Under the pieces are notes generated by a model. The model saw only the letters and a list, made by a program, of their open reading frames with translations. It did no database searches and had not been told where the DNA came from. A DNA stretch of 64,000 nt from Mesorhizobium kowhaii. Its GTDB lineage: Bacteria; Pseudomonadota; Alphaproteobacteria; Rhizobiales; Rhizobiaceae. Positions 52,741 to 61,934 of this stretch are shown here, piece by piece. Within the stretch, counting starts at the first letter, position 1. Each line of letters begins with the position of its first letter. Location of the stretch: assembly GCF_003253745.1 (NCBI RefSeq), contig NZ_MZXV01000082.1:1-64000 (forward strand). Direction: 5' to 3'. The translations under genes and the position numbers were made by a program.

Positions 52741-53582
52741 GCAAGCCCCTGGCGCCCAATTCGTCGGTAACCGTCGGCAATGTCGTCTTCGACAACAATG
52801 CGGCTTTGTCGCTGATCGCTGGTCCTTGCCAGTTTGAATCGCGCCAGCATGCCTTCGACATGGCCGGCGCCCTGAAGGAACTGACCGGCAGGCTTGGCAT
52901 AGGCCTCGTCTACAAAACCAGCTACGACAAGGCCAACCGCACCTCGCTATCGGCGACGCGCGGCGCAGGCATGGACGCCGCACTTCCCGTCTTCGACGAA
53001 CTGCGCAAGGAATTTTCGCTCCCGGTGCTGACCGATGTCCACACCGAGGAACAGTGCGCGATCGTCGCGCCGCATGTCGATGTCCTGCAGATTCCGGCCT
53101 TCCTGTCGCGCCAGACCGACATGCTTGTCACCGCCGCCAGGACCGGCAAGGTGATCAACGTGAAGAAGGGGCAGTTCCTTGCTCCCTGGGACATGAAGAA
53201 CGTGGTTGCCAAGATCACCGGTTCCGGCAACGCCAATGTTTTGACCACCGAGCGCGGCGCGTCGTTCGGCTACAACACGCTGGTGTCCGACATGCGCGCT
53301 CTGCCGATCATGGCCGAGATCGGCGCGCCTGTGATCTTCGACGCCACGCATTCGGTTCAGCAGCCGGGCGGGCAGGGCGGTTCCTCGGGTGGCGAGCGCC
53401 GCTTCGTCGAGACGCTGGCCCGCGCGGCCGTCGCCGTCGGCGTTGCCGGCGTGTTCATCGAGACCCACCAGGATCCGGACAATTCGACCTCTTCCGACGG
53501 ACCGAACATGATGCCGCTGAAGGATATGCCGGCACTCCTGGAAAGACTGATGGCATTCGATCGTATCGCCAAGGGTCACTAG
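52737..53582 (+). CDS. kdsA: 3-deoxy-8-phosphooctulonate synthase
   Basis: KDO-8-phosphate synthase of 281 residues, condensing PEP with arabinose-5-phosphate for lipopolysaccharide core. LSLIAGPCQFESRQHAFDMA, YKTSYDKANRTS, QIPAFLSRQTDML, VIFDATHSVQQPGGQGGSSG and FIETHQDPDNSTSSDGPNM are all canonical. The usual alphaproteobacterial neighbour eno lies 1.3 kb on, past dodecin, a PRC protein and repeat C. Confidence 0.97.
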   Translation: MSKPLAPNSSVTVGNVVFDNNAALSLIAGPCQFESRQHAFDMAGALKELTGRLGIGLVYKTSYDKANRTSLSATRGAGMDAALPVFDELRKEFSLPVLTDVHTEEQCAIVAPHVDVLQIPAFLSRQTDMLVTAARTGKVINVKKGQFLAPWDMKNVVAKITGSGNANVLTTERGASFGYNTLVSDMRALPIMAEIGAPVIFDATHSVQQPGGQGGSSGGERRFVETLARAAVAVGVAGVFIETHQDPDNSTSSDGPNMMPLKDMPALLERLMAFDRIAKGH

Positions 53583-53705
53583 CGCCTTCCAAAGGGACGC
53601 TCCAGCGTCGCAGGTGACAATGACCCATGGCCCGCCGGCGCTTGTGGGAGACATAAGCCGGCTGTACGCTTGCCCCGCAAATGAGCGTTTTGGCAGGAGG
53701 AAGCC

Positions 53706-53909
53706 ATGTCTGTCGCCCGCGTCACCGAAATCACCTCATCGTCGAAGAAGAGCTTTCAGGACGCCATCGAAAAGGGAATTGCGCGTGCCGCAAAGACCCT
53801 GAAGAACGTCGAAGGCGCCTGGATCCAGGACCAGAAGATCGTCGTCGAGGACGGCAAGATCGCTGCCTATCGCGTCAACATGAAGGTCACCTTCATCCTC
53901 GCGGAGTGA
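53706..53909 (+). CDS. Dodecin family flavin-binding protein
   Basis: A 67-residue dodecin (MSVARVTEITSSSKKSFQDA ... AWIQDQKIVVEDGKIAAYRV). Dodecins form hollow dodecamers that store or quench flavins; the aromatic in AWIQDQ stacks on the flavin. GGCAGGAGGAAGCC precedes the ATG. Confidence 0.92.
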   Translation: MSVARVTEITSSSKKSFQDAIEKGIARAAKTLKNVEGAWIQDQKIVVEDGKIAAYRVNMKVTFILAE

Positions 53910-53993
53910 CCGGCTGCCGCCGAAAAAAGTCGGGAACTTTCGCCCGCGCCCCTCATTGTCAAAGCACAGATCAACGACAAGGAGGAGCACATC

Positions 53994-54359
53994 ATGACAA
54001 CCCAGACAGGCCACACCGAAGCTATTGCCGCTTCGCGAGTCATCGGCACGTCCGTCTACAACACCGAAGGCAGGAGCATCGGCAGCATCCAGGACATCAT
54101 GCTCGACAAGACGTCGAACGGCATCATGTTCGCGGTGATCGGTTTTGGCGGTTTTCTCGGCATCGGCGAGAAGTATCACGCCATTCCGTGGGCGAGCCTC
54201 GACTATGACGAGGACAAGGGCGGCTATGTCGTTCCGTTCTCCAAGGAACAGCTGAAGGCAGCACCTGCCTATTCGATCAACGAACTGGCCGGCGCGGATG
54301 GCGAGACGGCGCGCGACGCGTCCTATGATTATTACAAAGTCACGCCTTACTGGCATTGA
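53994..54359 (+). CDS. PRC-barrel domain protein
   Basis: A 121-residue protein with a single PRC barrel (ASRVIGTSVYNTEGRSIGSIQDIMLDKTSNGIMFAVIGFGGFLG). Related rhizobial proteins are common and often stress-induced. AAGGAGGAGCAC lies at ideal distance from the ATG. Soluble, no signal. Function unknown. Confidence 0.88.
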   Translation: MTTQTGHTEAIAASRVIGTSVYNTEGRSIGSIQDIMLDKTSNGIMFAVIGFGGFLGIGEKYHAIPWASLDYDEDKGGYVVPFSKEQLKAAPAYSINELAGADGETARDASYDYYKVTPYWH

Positions 54360-54374
54360 CGCCTGCAAACAAAG

Positions 54375-54400
54375 AGGCCCCGTCGAGACGGGGCCTTTTT
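54375..54400. terminator. Bidirectional terminator, PRC gene / lipoprotein gene
   Basis: AGGCCCCGT / ACGGGGCCT stem around CGAG, with five T on the plus side. It lies between two convergent genes. Confidence 0.9.
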
Positions 54401-54416
54401 GGATTCGATGCGGCGC

Positions 54417-54539
54417 CTATTCGCTGATGTGCAAGGCCGGTAGCACTCCTGCCTTGGGCGGCGATTGCTGATTGTCGCACGACGTCAGAAACGCCGCCGC
54501 GATCAGGAACAGACTCACGATACCACTCAACTGGGACAT
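54417..54539 (-). CDS. Very small lipoprotein (40 residues)
   Basis: MSQLSGIVSLFLIAAAFLTS then CDNQQSPPKAGVLPALHISE. A signal sequence ends in the lipobox LTSC, so Cys21 should be lipid-modified. A perfect AGGAGG precedes the ATG on the minus strand, and a terminator follows the stop. Only about 20 residues would remain after processing, like entericidin-type or small outer-membrane lipoproteins. Confidence 0.7.
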   Translation of the reverse strand: MSQLSGIVSLFLIAAAFLTSCDNQQSPPKAGVLPALHISE

Positions 54540-54644
54540 GGCGAAACTCCTCCTGTTTCGCCCCGCGCCCCCGCACCATAACCGGAAGCACGTCCGCCGC
54601 ACATGACTTATGATGACAGCGATTTGCGCTTCGTGAATCGTCTG

Positions 54645-54747
54645 ATGCATGTCGCCCAGAAGTGGCCCCGGTTTTGGGAGAACGACATGCATAAAAACAA
54701 AGACCTAAAGCGCGGCGCCTGAATCCGATCAACGCGACGTGCTTTAG
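54645..54747. repeat. Composite palindromic element, copy C
   Basis: Outer arms ATGCATGTCG-like and CGACATGCAT are kept; two substitutions in the interior relative to B (CCCAGAAG, GGGAGAAC). Part 2 has arms AAAGCGC / GTGCTTTAG with internal mismatches. It lies in the 308-bp gap upstream of eno, 101 bp before the start codon. Confidence 0.85.
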
Positions 54748-54847
54748 GCTGACGCCACGGCAATAATTGCGAGCGGGCCGATTGCCTTTTGCGGCACTTT
54801 GGCTAAGACGTGCGCGACGCTTCTTCAGATCAATCGAGGACATCGCA

Positions 54848-56122
54848 ATGACCGCCATCATCGACATTGTCGGGCGTGAAATCCTGGACAGCCGTGGAAA
54901 TCCGACCGTCGAGGTCGATGTCGTTCTCGAAGACGGCTCGATGGGCCGCGCGGCGGTGCCGTCGGGTGCCTCGACCGGCGCCCACGAGGCCGTCGAACTG
55001 CGCGACGGCGGCGCCCGCTATCTCGGCAAGGGCGTGCTCAAGGCCGTCGAAGCGGTGAATGGCGAGCTGTTCGAGGCCATCGGCGGCATGGAAGCAGAAA
55101 ACCAGATCCACATCGACCAGACCATGATCGAGCTCGACGGCACGGCCAACAAGAGCCGGCTCGGCGCCAACGCCATCCTCGGCGTCTCGCTGGCCGTGGC
55201 CAAGGCCGCTGCCGATGTCGCCGGCCTGCCGCTCTACCGATATGTCGGTGGCACCAAGGCGCACGTCCTGCCGGTGCCGATGATGAACATCATCAATGGC
55301 GGCGCCCATGCCGACAACCCGATCGACTTCCAGGAGTTCATGATCCTGCCGATCGGTGCGCCGACGCTGCGCGAAGGTGTCCGCTGGGGTTCGGAAATCT
55401 TCCACACGCTGAGGAAGAAACTGAAGGATGCCGGCCACAACACCAATGTCGGCGACGAGGGCGGCTTTGCCCCGAACCTGAAGAGCGCACCGGTGGCGCT
55501 CGACTTCATCATGGAATCGATAGAGAAGGCCGGCTTCAAGCCGGGCGAGGAGATCGCGCTCGGCCTCGACTGCGCGGCGACCGAGTTCTTCAAGGACGGC
55601 AACTACGTCTATGAGGGTGAGAAGAAGACCCGCGATCCCAAGGCCCAGGCCAAGTACCTGGCCAAGCTCGCCGCCGACTATCCGATCATCTCGATCGAGG
55701 ACGGCCTTGCCGAGGATGATTGGGAGGGCTGGAAGTACCTGACCGACCTGATCGGCAAGAAGACCCAGTTGGTCGGCGACGACCTGTTCGTCACCAACAC
55801 GGCACGGCTGCGCGATGGCATCCGCATGGGCGTTGCCAATTCGATCCTGGTCAAGGTCAACCAGATCGGCTCGCTGACGGAAACGCTCGACGCCGTCGAG
55901 ACGGCGCACAAGGCCGGCTACACCGCCGTCATGTCGCACCGCTCGGGTGAAACCGAGGATTCGACCATCGCCGATCTCGCCGTTGCCACCAATTGCGGGC
56001 AGATCAAGACCGGCTCGCTGTCGCGCTCGGACCGCATGGCCAAGTACAACCAGCTGATCCGCATCGAGGAAGAGCTCGGCAAGCAGGCGAGCTACGCCGG
56101 CAAGTCGATCGTCAAGGGCTGA
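54848..56122 (+). CDS. eno: Enolase
   Basis: Enolase of 424 residues, the usual length. MTAIIDIVGREILDSRGNPT, VPSGASTGAHEAVELRD, the metal-binding ISIEDGLAEDDWEGW, and LVKVNQIGSLTETLDAVETA ... VMSHRSGETEDSTIADLAVA are present. It interconverts 2-phosphoglycerate and PEP, also the substrate of nearby KdsA. ATG 54848 matches the family; frames from 54767 precede the ribosome site (CGAGGACATCGC). Confidence 0.98.
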   Translation: MTAIIDIVGREILDSRGNPTVEVDVVLEDGSMGRAAVPSGASTGAHEAVELRDGGARYLGKGVLKAVEAVNGELFEAIGGMEAENQIHIDQTMIELDGTANKSRLGANAILGVSLAVAKAAADVAGLPLYRYVGGTKAHVLPVPMMNIINGGAHADNPIDFQEFMILPIGAPTLREGVRWGSEIFHTLRKKLKDAGHNTNVGDEGGFAPNLKSAPVALDFIMESIEKAGFKPGEEIALGLDCAATEFFKDGNYVYEGEKKTRDPKAQAKYLAKLAADYPIISIEDGLAEDDWEGWKYLTDLIGKKTQLVGDDLFVTNTARLRDGIRMGVANSILVKVNQIGSLTETLDAVETAHKAGYTAVMSHRSGETEDSTIADLAVATNCGQIKTGSLSRSDRMAKYNQLIRIEEELGKQASYAGKSIVKG

Positions 56123-56154
56123 TCCGGAAACACCCAGACATGGGATATCTGATG

Positions 56155-56180
56155 AAGGGCGGAGCATTCCCGCCCTTTTT
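56155..56180 (+). terminator. Terminator after eno
   Basis: AAGGGCGG / CCGCCCTT stem with loop AGCATTC followed by five T. Confidence 0.9.
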
Positions 56181-56283
56181 CATTTCGGTCTCGCACAGGC
56201 GACCATCCGTAACCGTCCGTTAAGCACAATCGGGCGAAAAAGATGGCGAGCCGCATGAGTTCGCGGCCGCGAGGATTCGGATC

Positions 56284-56607
56284 ATGTGGACGCGTCAGCA
56301 CAAGCAGAGAAACACCGGCCGGCTGATCATTCCCTCGCTCTGCGTGGCATTCCTGGCCTATTTCGGCTTTCATGCCTACCACGGCGAATTCGGCATCAAT
56401 TCGAAATATCAGCTGGAAGCCCAGACGGTTGCGCTGCAAGGTCAGCTCGACGCGATCAAGGCACGCCGGATGGAGCTCGAACGGCGCGTTCGGCTCATGC
56501 ATGAAGGATCGATCGAGAAGGACATGCTCGACGAGCAGGCGCGCAAGGCGCTCAATCTGTCCCAGGCTGACGAAATCACCATCATGTTGCCGGCCTCGGC
56601 GAAGTAA
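56284..56607 (+). CDS. FtsB/DivIC-like septum formation initiator
   Basis: A 107-residue bitopic membrane protein: one N-terminal helix (LIIPSLCVAFLAYFGFHAYH) then a periplasmic coiled coil (KYQLEAQTVALQGQLDAIKARRMELERRVRLM). This is the layout of FtsB, which links FtsL and FtsQ in the divisome. Placement right after eno and before pdhA is the standard proteobacterial one. Confidence 0.9.
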   Translation: MWTRQHKQRNTGRLIIPSLCVAFLAYFGFHAYHGEFGINSKYQLEAQTVALQGQLDAIKARRMELERRVRLMHEGSIEKDMLDEQARKALNLSQADEITIMLPASAK

Positions 56608-56724
56608 CCGGTTTTCAGTTAATCGCCAATATTTTCAATGATTTTAATCGCTTAGACGCATGTCAGCTATGCAATTTCGGCATGGCGCAACGCCCTGACG
56701 CGTGTTAGCCTCCCTAAAATCGGT

Positions 56725-56766
56725 GGGGAGGAGCTGATCTCCCCAGAGCAGATTTGATCCTGCTCT
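56725..56766 (+). other. Tandem hairpins in the pdhA leader
   Basis: GGGGAG / CTCCCC (56725-56730 with 56739-56744) is followed without a gap by AGAGCAG / CTGCTCT (56745-56751 with 56760-56766). The two stems could stack. They end 35 bp before the pdhA ATG. No riboswitch family was recognised. Confidence 0.55.
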
Positions 56767-56801
56767 AATGTCCGCAAAGAGACGCCAACAGGGAGTGATG
56801 C

Positions 56802-57839
56802 ATGGCCACCGCAGCCAGAAAAGCGCCTGCCAAATCCAAATCCGACGGCAAATCGGGGGTTTCGGCCCCCAAGCCAGCCGAATTCACCAAGGATGAAGAG
56901 CTTACCGCCTACCGGCATATGCTGCTTATCCGCCGTTTCGAGGAAAAGGCCGGCCAGCTTTACGGCATGGGCTTCATCGGTGGCTTCTGCCACCTTTATA
57001 TCGGCCAGGAAGCGGTCGTCACCGGCATGAAGATGGCGCTTATCCAAGGCGACCAGATGATCACAGCCTATCGCGATCACGGCCACATGCTGGCGATGGA
57101 GCTTTCACCGCGTGGCGTCATGGCTGAGTTGACCGGGCGTCGTGGCGGCCTGTCCAGGGGCAAGGGTGGCTCCATGCACATGTTCTCCAAGGAGAAGCAT
57201 TTTTACGGCGGCCATGGCATCGTCGGCGCGCAGGTGTCGCTCGGCACCGGCCTTGCCTTCGCCAACCGCTACCGCGACAACAACAATGTGTCGCTGACCT
57301 ATTTCGGTGACGGTGCGGCCAACCAGGGCCAGGTCTATGAAAGCTTCAACATGGCCTCGCTGTGGAAGCTGCCGGTGATCTACATCATCGAGAACAACCG
57401 CTATGCCATGGGTACCTCGGTCTCGCGCTCATCGGCGGAGACGGACTTTTCGCATCGCGGCGCCTCGTTCAAGATTCCCGGCATCCAGGTCGATGGCATG
57501 GATGTCCGTGCCGTCAAGGCGGCGGGCGATCTGGCCACCGAATGGTGCCGCGCCGGCAATGGCCCGCTGATCCTCGAAATGCAGACCTATCGCTATCGCG
57601 GCCACTCGATGTCCGATCCGGCCAAGTACCGCTCGAAGGAAGAAGTGCAGAAGATGCGCTCCGAGCATGACCCGATCGAACAGGTCAAGGCGCGGCTGAT
57701 CGAGAAGAAGTGGGCGACCGAGGACGAATTAAAGACCATCGACAAGGAGGTTCGCGACGTCGTCGCGGACGCCGCGGAATTTGCCCAGAACGACGCGGAG
57801 CCGGATCCGTCCGAGCTCTGGACCGATATCGTACTGTAA
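56802..57839 (+). CDS. pdhA: Pyruvate dehydrogenase E1 alpha subunit
   Basis: E1 alpha of 345 residues. The thiamine-diphosphate motif runs from GDGAANQGQVYESFN to about NN in ENNRYAMGTS; GFCHLYIGQEAVVTGM and SFKIPGIQVDGMD are typical. The first 30 residues are a flexible Ala/Lys-rich leader. With PdhB it decarboxylates pyruvate and acetylates the lipoyl arm. GGGAGTGATGC precedes the ATG. First gene of the operon. Confidence 0.97.
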   Translation: MATAARKAPAKSKSDGKSGVSAPKPAEFTKDEELTAYRHMLLIRRFEEKAGQLYGMGFIGGFCHLYIGQEAVVTGMKMALIQGDQMITAYRDHGHMLAMELSPRGVMAELTGRRGGLSRGKGGSMHMFSKEKHFYGGHGIVGAQVSLGTGLAFANRYRDNNNVSLTYFGDGAANQGQVYESFNMASLWKLPVIYIIENNRYAMGTSVSRSSAETDFSHRGASFKIPGIQVDGMDVRAVKAAGDLATEWCRAGNGPLILEMQTYRYRGHSMSDPAKYRSKEEVQKMRSEHDPIEQVKARLIEKKWATEDELKTIDKEVRDVVADAAEFAQNDAEPDPSELWTDIVL

Positions 57840-57854
57840 CGGGAGGGCAAGGAC

Positions 57855-59240
<1,386 letters not shown>

Positions 59241-59258
59241 ACCGGGCGGGAGGACAAA

Positions 59259-60644
59259 ATGCCAATCAACATCACCATGCCGGCCCTGTCGCCCACGATG
59301 GAAGAGGGCAATCTGTCAAAGTGGCTCGTCAAGGAGGGCGACAAGGTTTCGCCGGGCGATGTGATCGCCGAGATCGAGACCGACAAGGCGACGATGGAAG
59401 TCGAAGCCGTCGATGAAGGCACGGTTGCAAAGCTCGTCGTTCCCGCCGGCACCGAAGGCGTCAAGGTCAATGCGCTGATCGCAGTGCTTGCCGCCGAAGG
59501 CGAGGACGCCGGCGCTGCCGCGAACAGCGGTGGCGCTGCCGCACCAGCGAAAGCGGAAGCGCCAAAAACGGATGCTCCGAAGGCGGAAGCACCAAAGGCT
59601 GAGGCACCAAAGGCTGATGCACCAAAGGCCGAGCCTGCAGCCGCATCCAAGGCAGAAGCTGCTCCGGTCGCCAACGGCCATGCGGCTGGCGAGCGCACTT
59701 TCGCGTCGCCGCTCGCGCGCCGCATCGCCAAGGAAGCCGGCGTCGATGTGTCTGCCGTGACCGGCACCGGCCCGCACGGCCGGGTGGTGAAAGCCGATGT
59801 CGACGCAGCGATTGCCGGTGGCGGCGCCAAGCCTGCAGCCAAGGCAGCCCCCACTGGGGCTCCGGCTGCTGCTCCTGCCGCGCCGGTGAAGGCGATGTCG
59901 GACGAGCAGGTGCTGAAACTGTTCGAGCAAGGCTCCTATGAACTCGTCCCGCACGACAATATGCGCAAGACCATCGCGCGCCGCCTGGTCGAGGCCAAGA
60001 CCACCATCCCGCATTTCTACCTGACGCTCGATTGCGAGCTCGATGCATTGCTCGCATTGCGCACGCAGATCAATGCCGCGGCGCCAATGAAGAAGACCGA
60101 GAAGGGTGATGCACCGGCCTACAAGCTGTCGGTCAACGACATGGTGATCAAGGCAATGGCCATGGCGCTGAAGGCGGTGCCGGATGCCAATGCGTCATGG
60201 ACCGAAAGCGCCATGGTCAAGCACAAGCATGCCGATGTCGGCGTTGCGGTGTCGATCCCAGGTGGCCTGATCACGCCGATCATCCGCAAGGCGGACGAAA
60301 AGACGCTGTCCACCATCTCCAACGAGATGAAGGACCTGGCCAGCCGCGCCCGCAGCCGCAAGCTGAAGCCGGAAGAGTATCAGGGCGGCACCACGGCGGT
60401 GTCCAACCTCGGCATGTTCGGCATCAAGGACTTTGCCGCCGTCATCAACCCGCCGCATGCGACGATCCTGGCGGTCGGCGCCGGCGAGGAGCGGGCGGTG
60501 GTCAAGAACGGCGAGATCAAAATCGCCACCGTGATGTCGGTGACGCTGTCGACCGACCATCGCGCCGTCGACGGAGCGCTGGGTGCCGAATTGCTGGTCG
60601 CCTTCAAACGCCTGATCGAGAACCCGATGGGCATGCTGGTCTAG
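59259..60644 (+). CDS. pdhC: Dihydrolipoamide acetyltransferase (PDH E2)
   Basis: E2 of 461 residues: one lipoyl domain (1-80, Lys43), an Ala/Pro/Lys linker with a repeated KAEAPK/KADAPK unit (about 95-130), a peripheral subunit-binding domain (FASPLARRIAKEAGVDVSAV), and the catalytic domain ending STDHRAVDGALGAELL with the HXXXDG active site. It forms the core of the complex. 18 bp after pdhB. Confidence 0.97.
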   Translation: MPINITMPALSPTMEEGNLSKWLVKEGDKVSPGDVIAEIETDKATMEVEAVDEGTVAKLVVPAGTEGVKVNALIAVLAAEGEDAGAAANSGGAAAPAKAEAPKTDAPKAEAPKAEAPKADAPKAEPAAASKAEAAPVANGHAAGERTFASPLARRIAKEAGVDVSAVTGTGPHGRVVKADVDAAIAGGGAKPAAKAAPTGAPAAAPAAPVKAMSDEQVLKLFEQGSYELVPHDNMRKTIARRLVEAKTTIPHFYLTLDCELDALLALRTQINAAAPMKKTEKGDAPAYKLSVNDMVIKAMAMALKAVPDANASWTESAMVKHKHADVGVAVSIPGGLITPIIRKADEKTLSTISNEMKDLASRARSRKLKPEEYQGGTTAVSNLGMFGIKDFAAVINPPHATILAVGAGEERAVVKNGEIKIATVMSVTLSTDHRAVDGALGAELLVAFKRLIENPMGMLV

Positions 60645-60658
60645 GAAGGGAGAGGGCG

Positions 60659-61077
60659 GTGCGGACATTCTTCACCAGCCTTTTCGCTTTCATTCTTTCC
60701 GGTTTGGCCGGCGGGCTGGTCGCGCAGTGGTTGGCCATCGCCACTGGTGCAGAGGAAGAATACATCCTCGTTTTCATGTTCTCGGTGCTGGTGACCTTCA
60801 TGGTTACTTCGTCTTCTTCGTGGCGCAGTTCATGACGGATCCGGTCGCGGCGGTGGCCAGGACGGGTAAGTGGCTGCTGATCGTGTTTGCGGTATTGCTT
60901 GCCCTGCTGGTCGCGCTGATCCTCTACGCCGACAGCGGTGCCGCGGTGGTGAAGGACATTCCCATGGTGGTCGGCTTTGGCCTGCCGGGGCTGGTGACGA
61001 TCATTCTTCACTGGCTGTTCGTGAGCTGGCGGGTGAGACGCGGTTTGAACAGGGAACAAGTGGGTGTGGGTGCATGA
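60659..61077 (+). pseudogene. Membrane protein gene with a single-base frameshift
   Basis: A GTG at 60659 opens RTFFTSLFAFILSGLAGGLV ... VFMFSVLVTFMV in one frame; a second frame then reads GYFVFFVAQFMTDPVAAVAR ... WLFVSWRVRRGLNREQVGVGA to the stop at 61077. Adding one G to the GG at 60802-60803 joins them as VTFMGYFVFFVAQ, giving about 139 residues with four helices. The stop overlaps the next ATG, as expected of an intact operon member, so a sequencing error is quite possible. Family not recognised. Confidence 0.7.
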
Positions 61078-61712
61078 AGACGGTTCTTTGCTACGGTGAC
61101 TCGCTGACCTGGGGACACAACCCGGAGACTTTGGGTCGACATGAATATGAAGACCAGTGGCCAACCACACTGGCGAGAGCACTCGGACCGAGCTTCCATG
61201 TCATTGCCGAGGGACTGGGCGGCCGCACCACGGCCTATGACGACTTCTTGTCGGGCGCCGACCGAAACGGCGCGCGGATATTGCCGACGATCCTGAGCAC
61301 GCATTCGCCGATCGATCTGATCGTCATCATGCTTGGCTCCAACGACATGAAGCCGTCGATTCATGGCAGCGCAGTCATAGCTTCCTATGGCATGCGACGC
61401 CTCATCGAAATCGTGCGGGGGCACGCCTATCCGTTCGGCGGTGCCGCCCCCAGGATTATTCTGGTAGCGCCGCCGCATATCGTGGAAACCGGCAAGGCGG
61501 ACTACGCCGAAATGTTGGGAACCGGCGCGATCGAGTCGCCCAAGCTCGCAGGCTTTTATCAAACCGCCGCCAACGAGATGGGCTGCGGCTTTTTTGATGC
61601 AGCGAGCGTCGCTAGATGTACACCGCTCGATGGCGTCCACCTCGATGCCGAAAACACGCGAAACATCGGCAAGGCGCTGGCGCCGCTGGTGCGCGTGATG
61701 TTAGCCACATGA
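61074..61712 (+). CDS. SGNH/GDSL hydrolase (arylesterase-like)
   Basis: A 212-residue SGNH hydrolase. Block I is CYGDSLTWGHNP (Ser10 nucleophile), block II Gly in EGLGGRTTAYDD, block III MLGSNDMKP, block V DGVHLDAENTR with catalytic Asp/His. Resembles the multifunctional arylesterase/acyltransferase group. Start overlaps the previous stop (ATGA) and its own stop overlaps the next ATG. Role in a pdh operon is unclear. Confidence 0.92.
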   Translation: MKTVLCYGDSLTWGHNPETLGRHEYEDQWPTTLARALGPSFHVIAEGLGGRTTAYDDFLSGADRNGARILPTILSTHSPIDLIVIMLGSNDMKPSIHGSAVIASYGMRRLIEIVRGHAYPFGGAAPRIILVAPPHIVETGKADYAEMLGTGAIESPKLAGFYQTAANEMGCGFFDAASVARCTPLDGVHLDAENTRNIGKALAPLVRVMLAT

Positions 61713-61924
61713 TATTCGATGCAAGTCTGATCATTGGCCTTTGGTTGGCTGTGCATTGGCAAGGCCGTCGAAGTCGGCTTCTTGCAGGCTACGCACTTCT
61801 TGGGCTCTGGGTTTTCGACGCCCTTTCGATACTGATGCATGAGCCAGCTTTCGCGCCTCCAACACTGAGGTACGAGCCAATTTCGATACCGAAGCCTTCT
61901 TTCGGTGAAGCCTCGCTTCAATAA
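61709..61924 (+). CDS. Small hydrophobic protein, unknown
   Basis: A 71-residue frame starting ATG at 61709 inside the hydrolase stop (ATGA): MIFDASLIIGLWLAVHWQGR ... LLAGYALLGLWVFDALSILM. Two hydrophobic stretches. Coupling favours a real gene, but composition is less GC-rich and the C-terminal third is not clearly conserved. Ends 10 bp before lpdA. Confidence 0.45.
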   Translation: MIFDASLIIGLWLAVHWQGRRSRLLAGYALLGLWVFDALSILMHEPAFAPPTLRYEPISIPKPSFGEASLQ

Positions 61925-61934
61925 GGACCACAAA

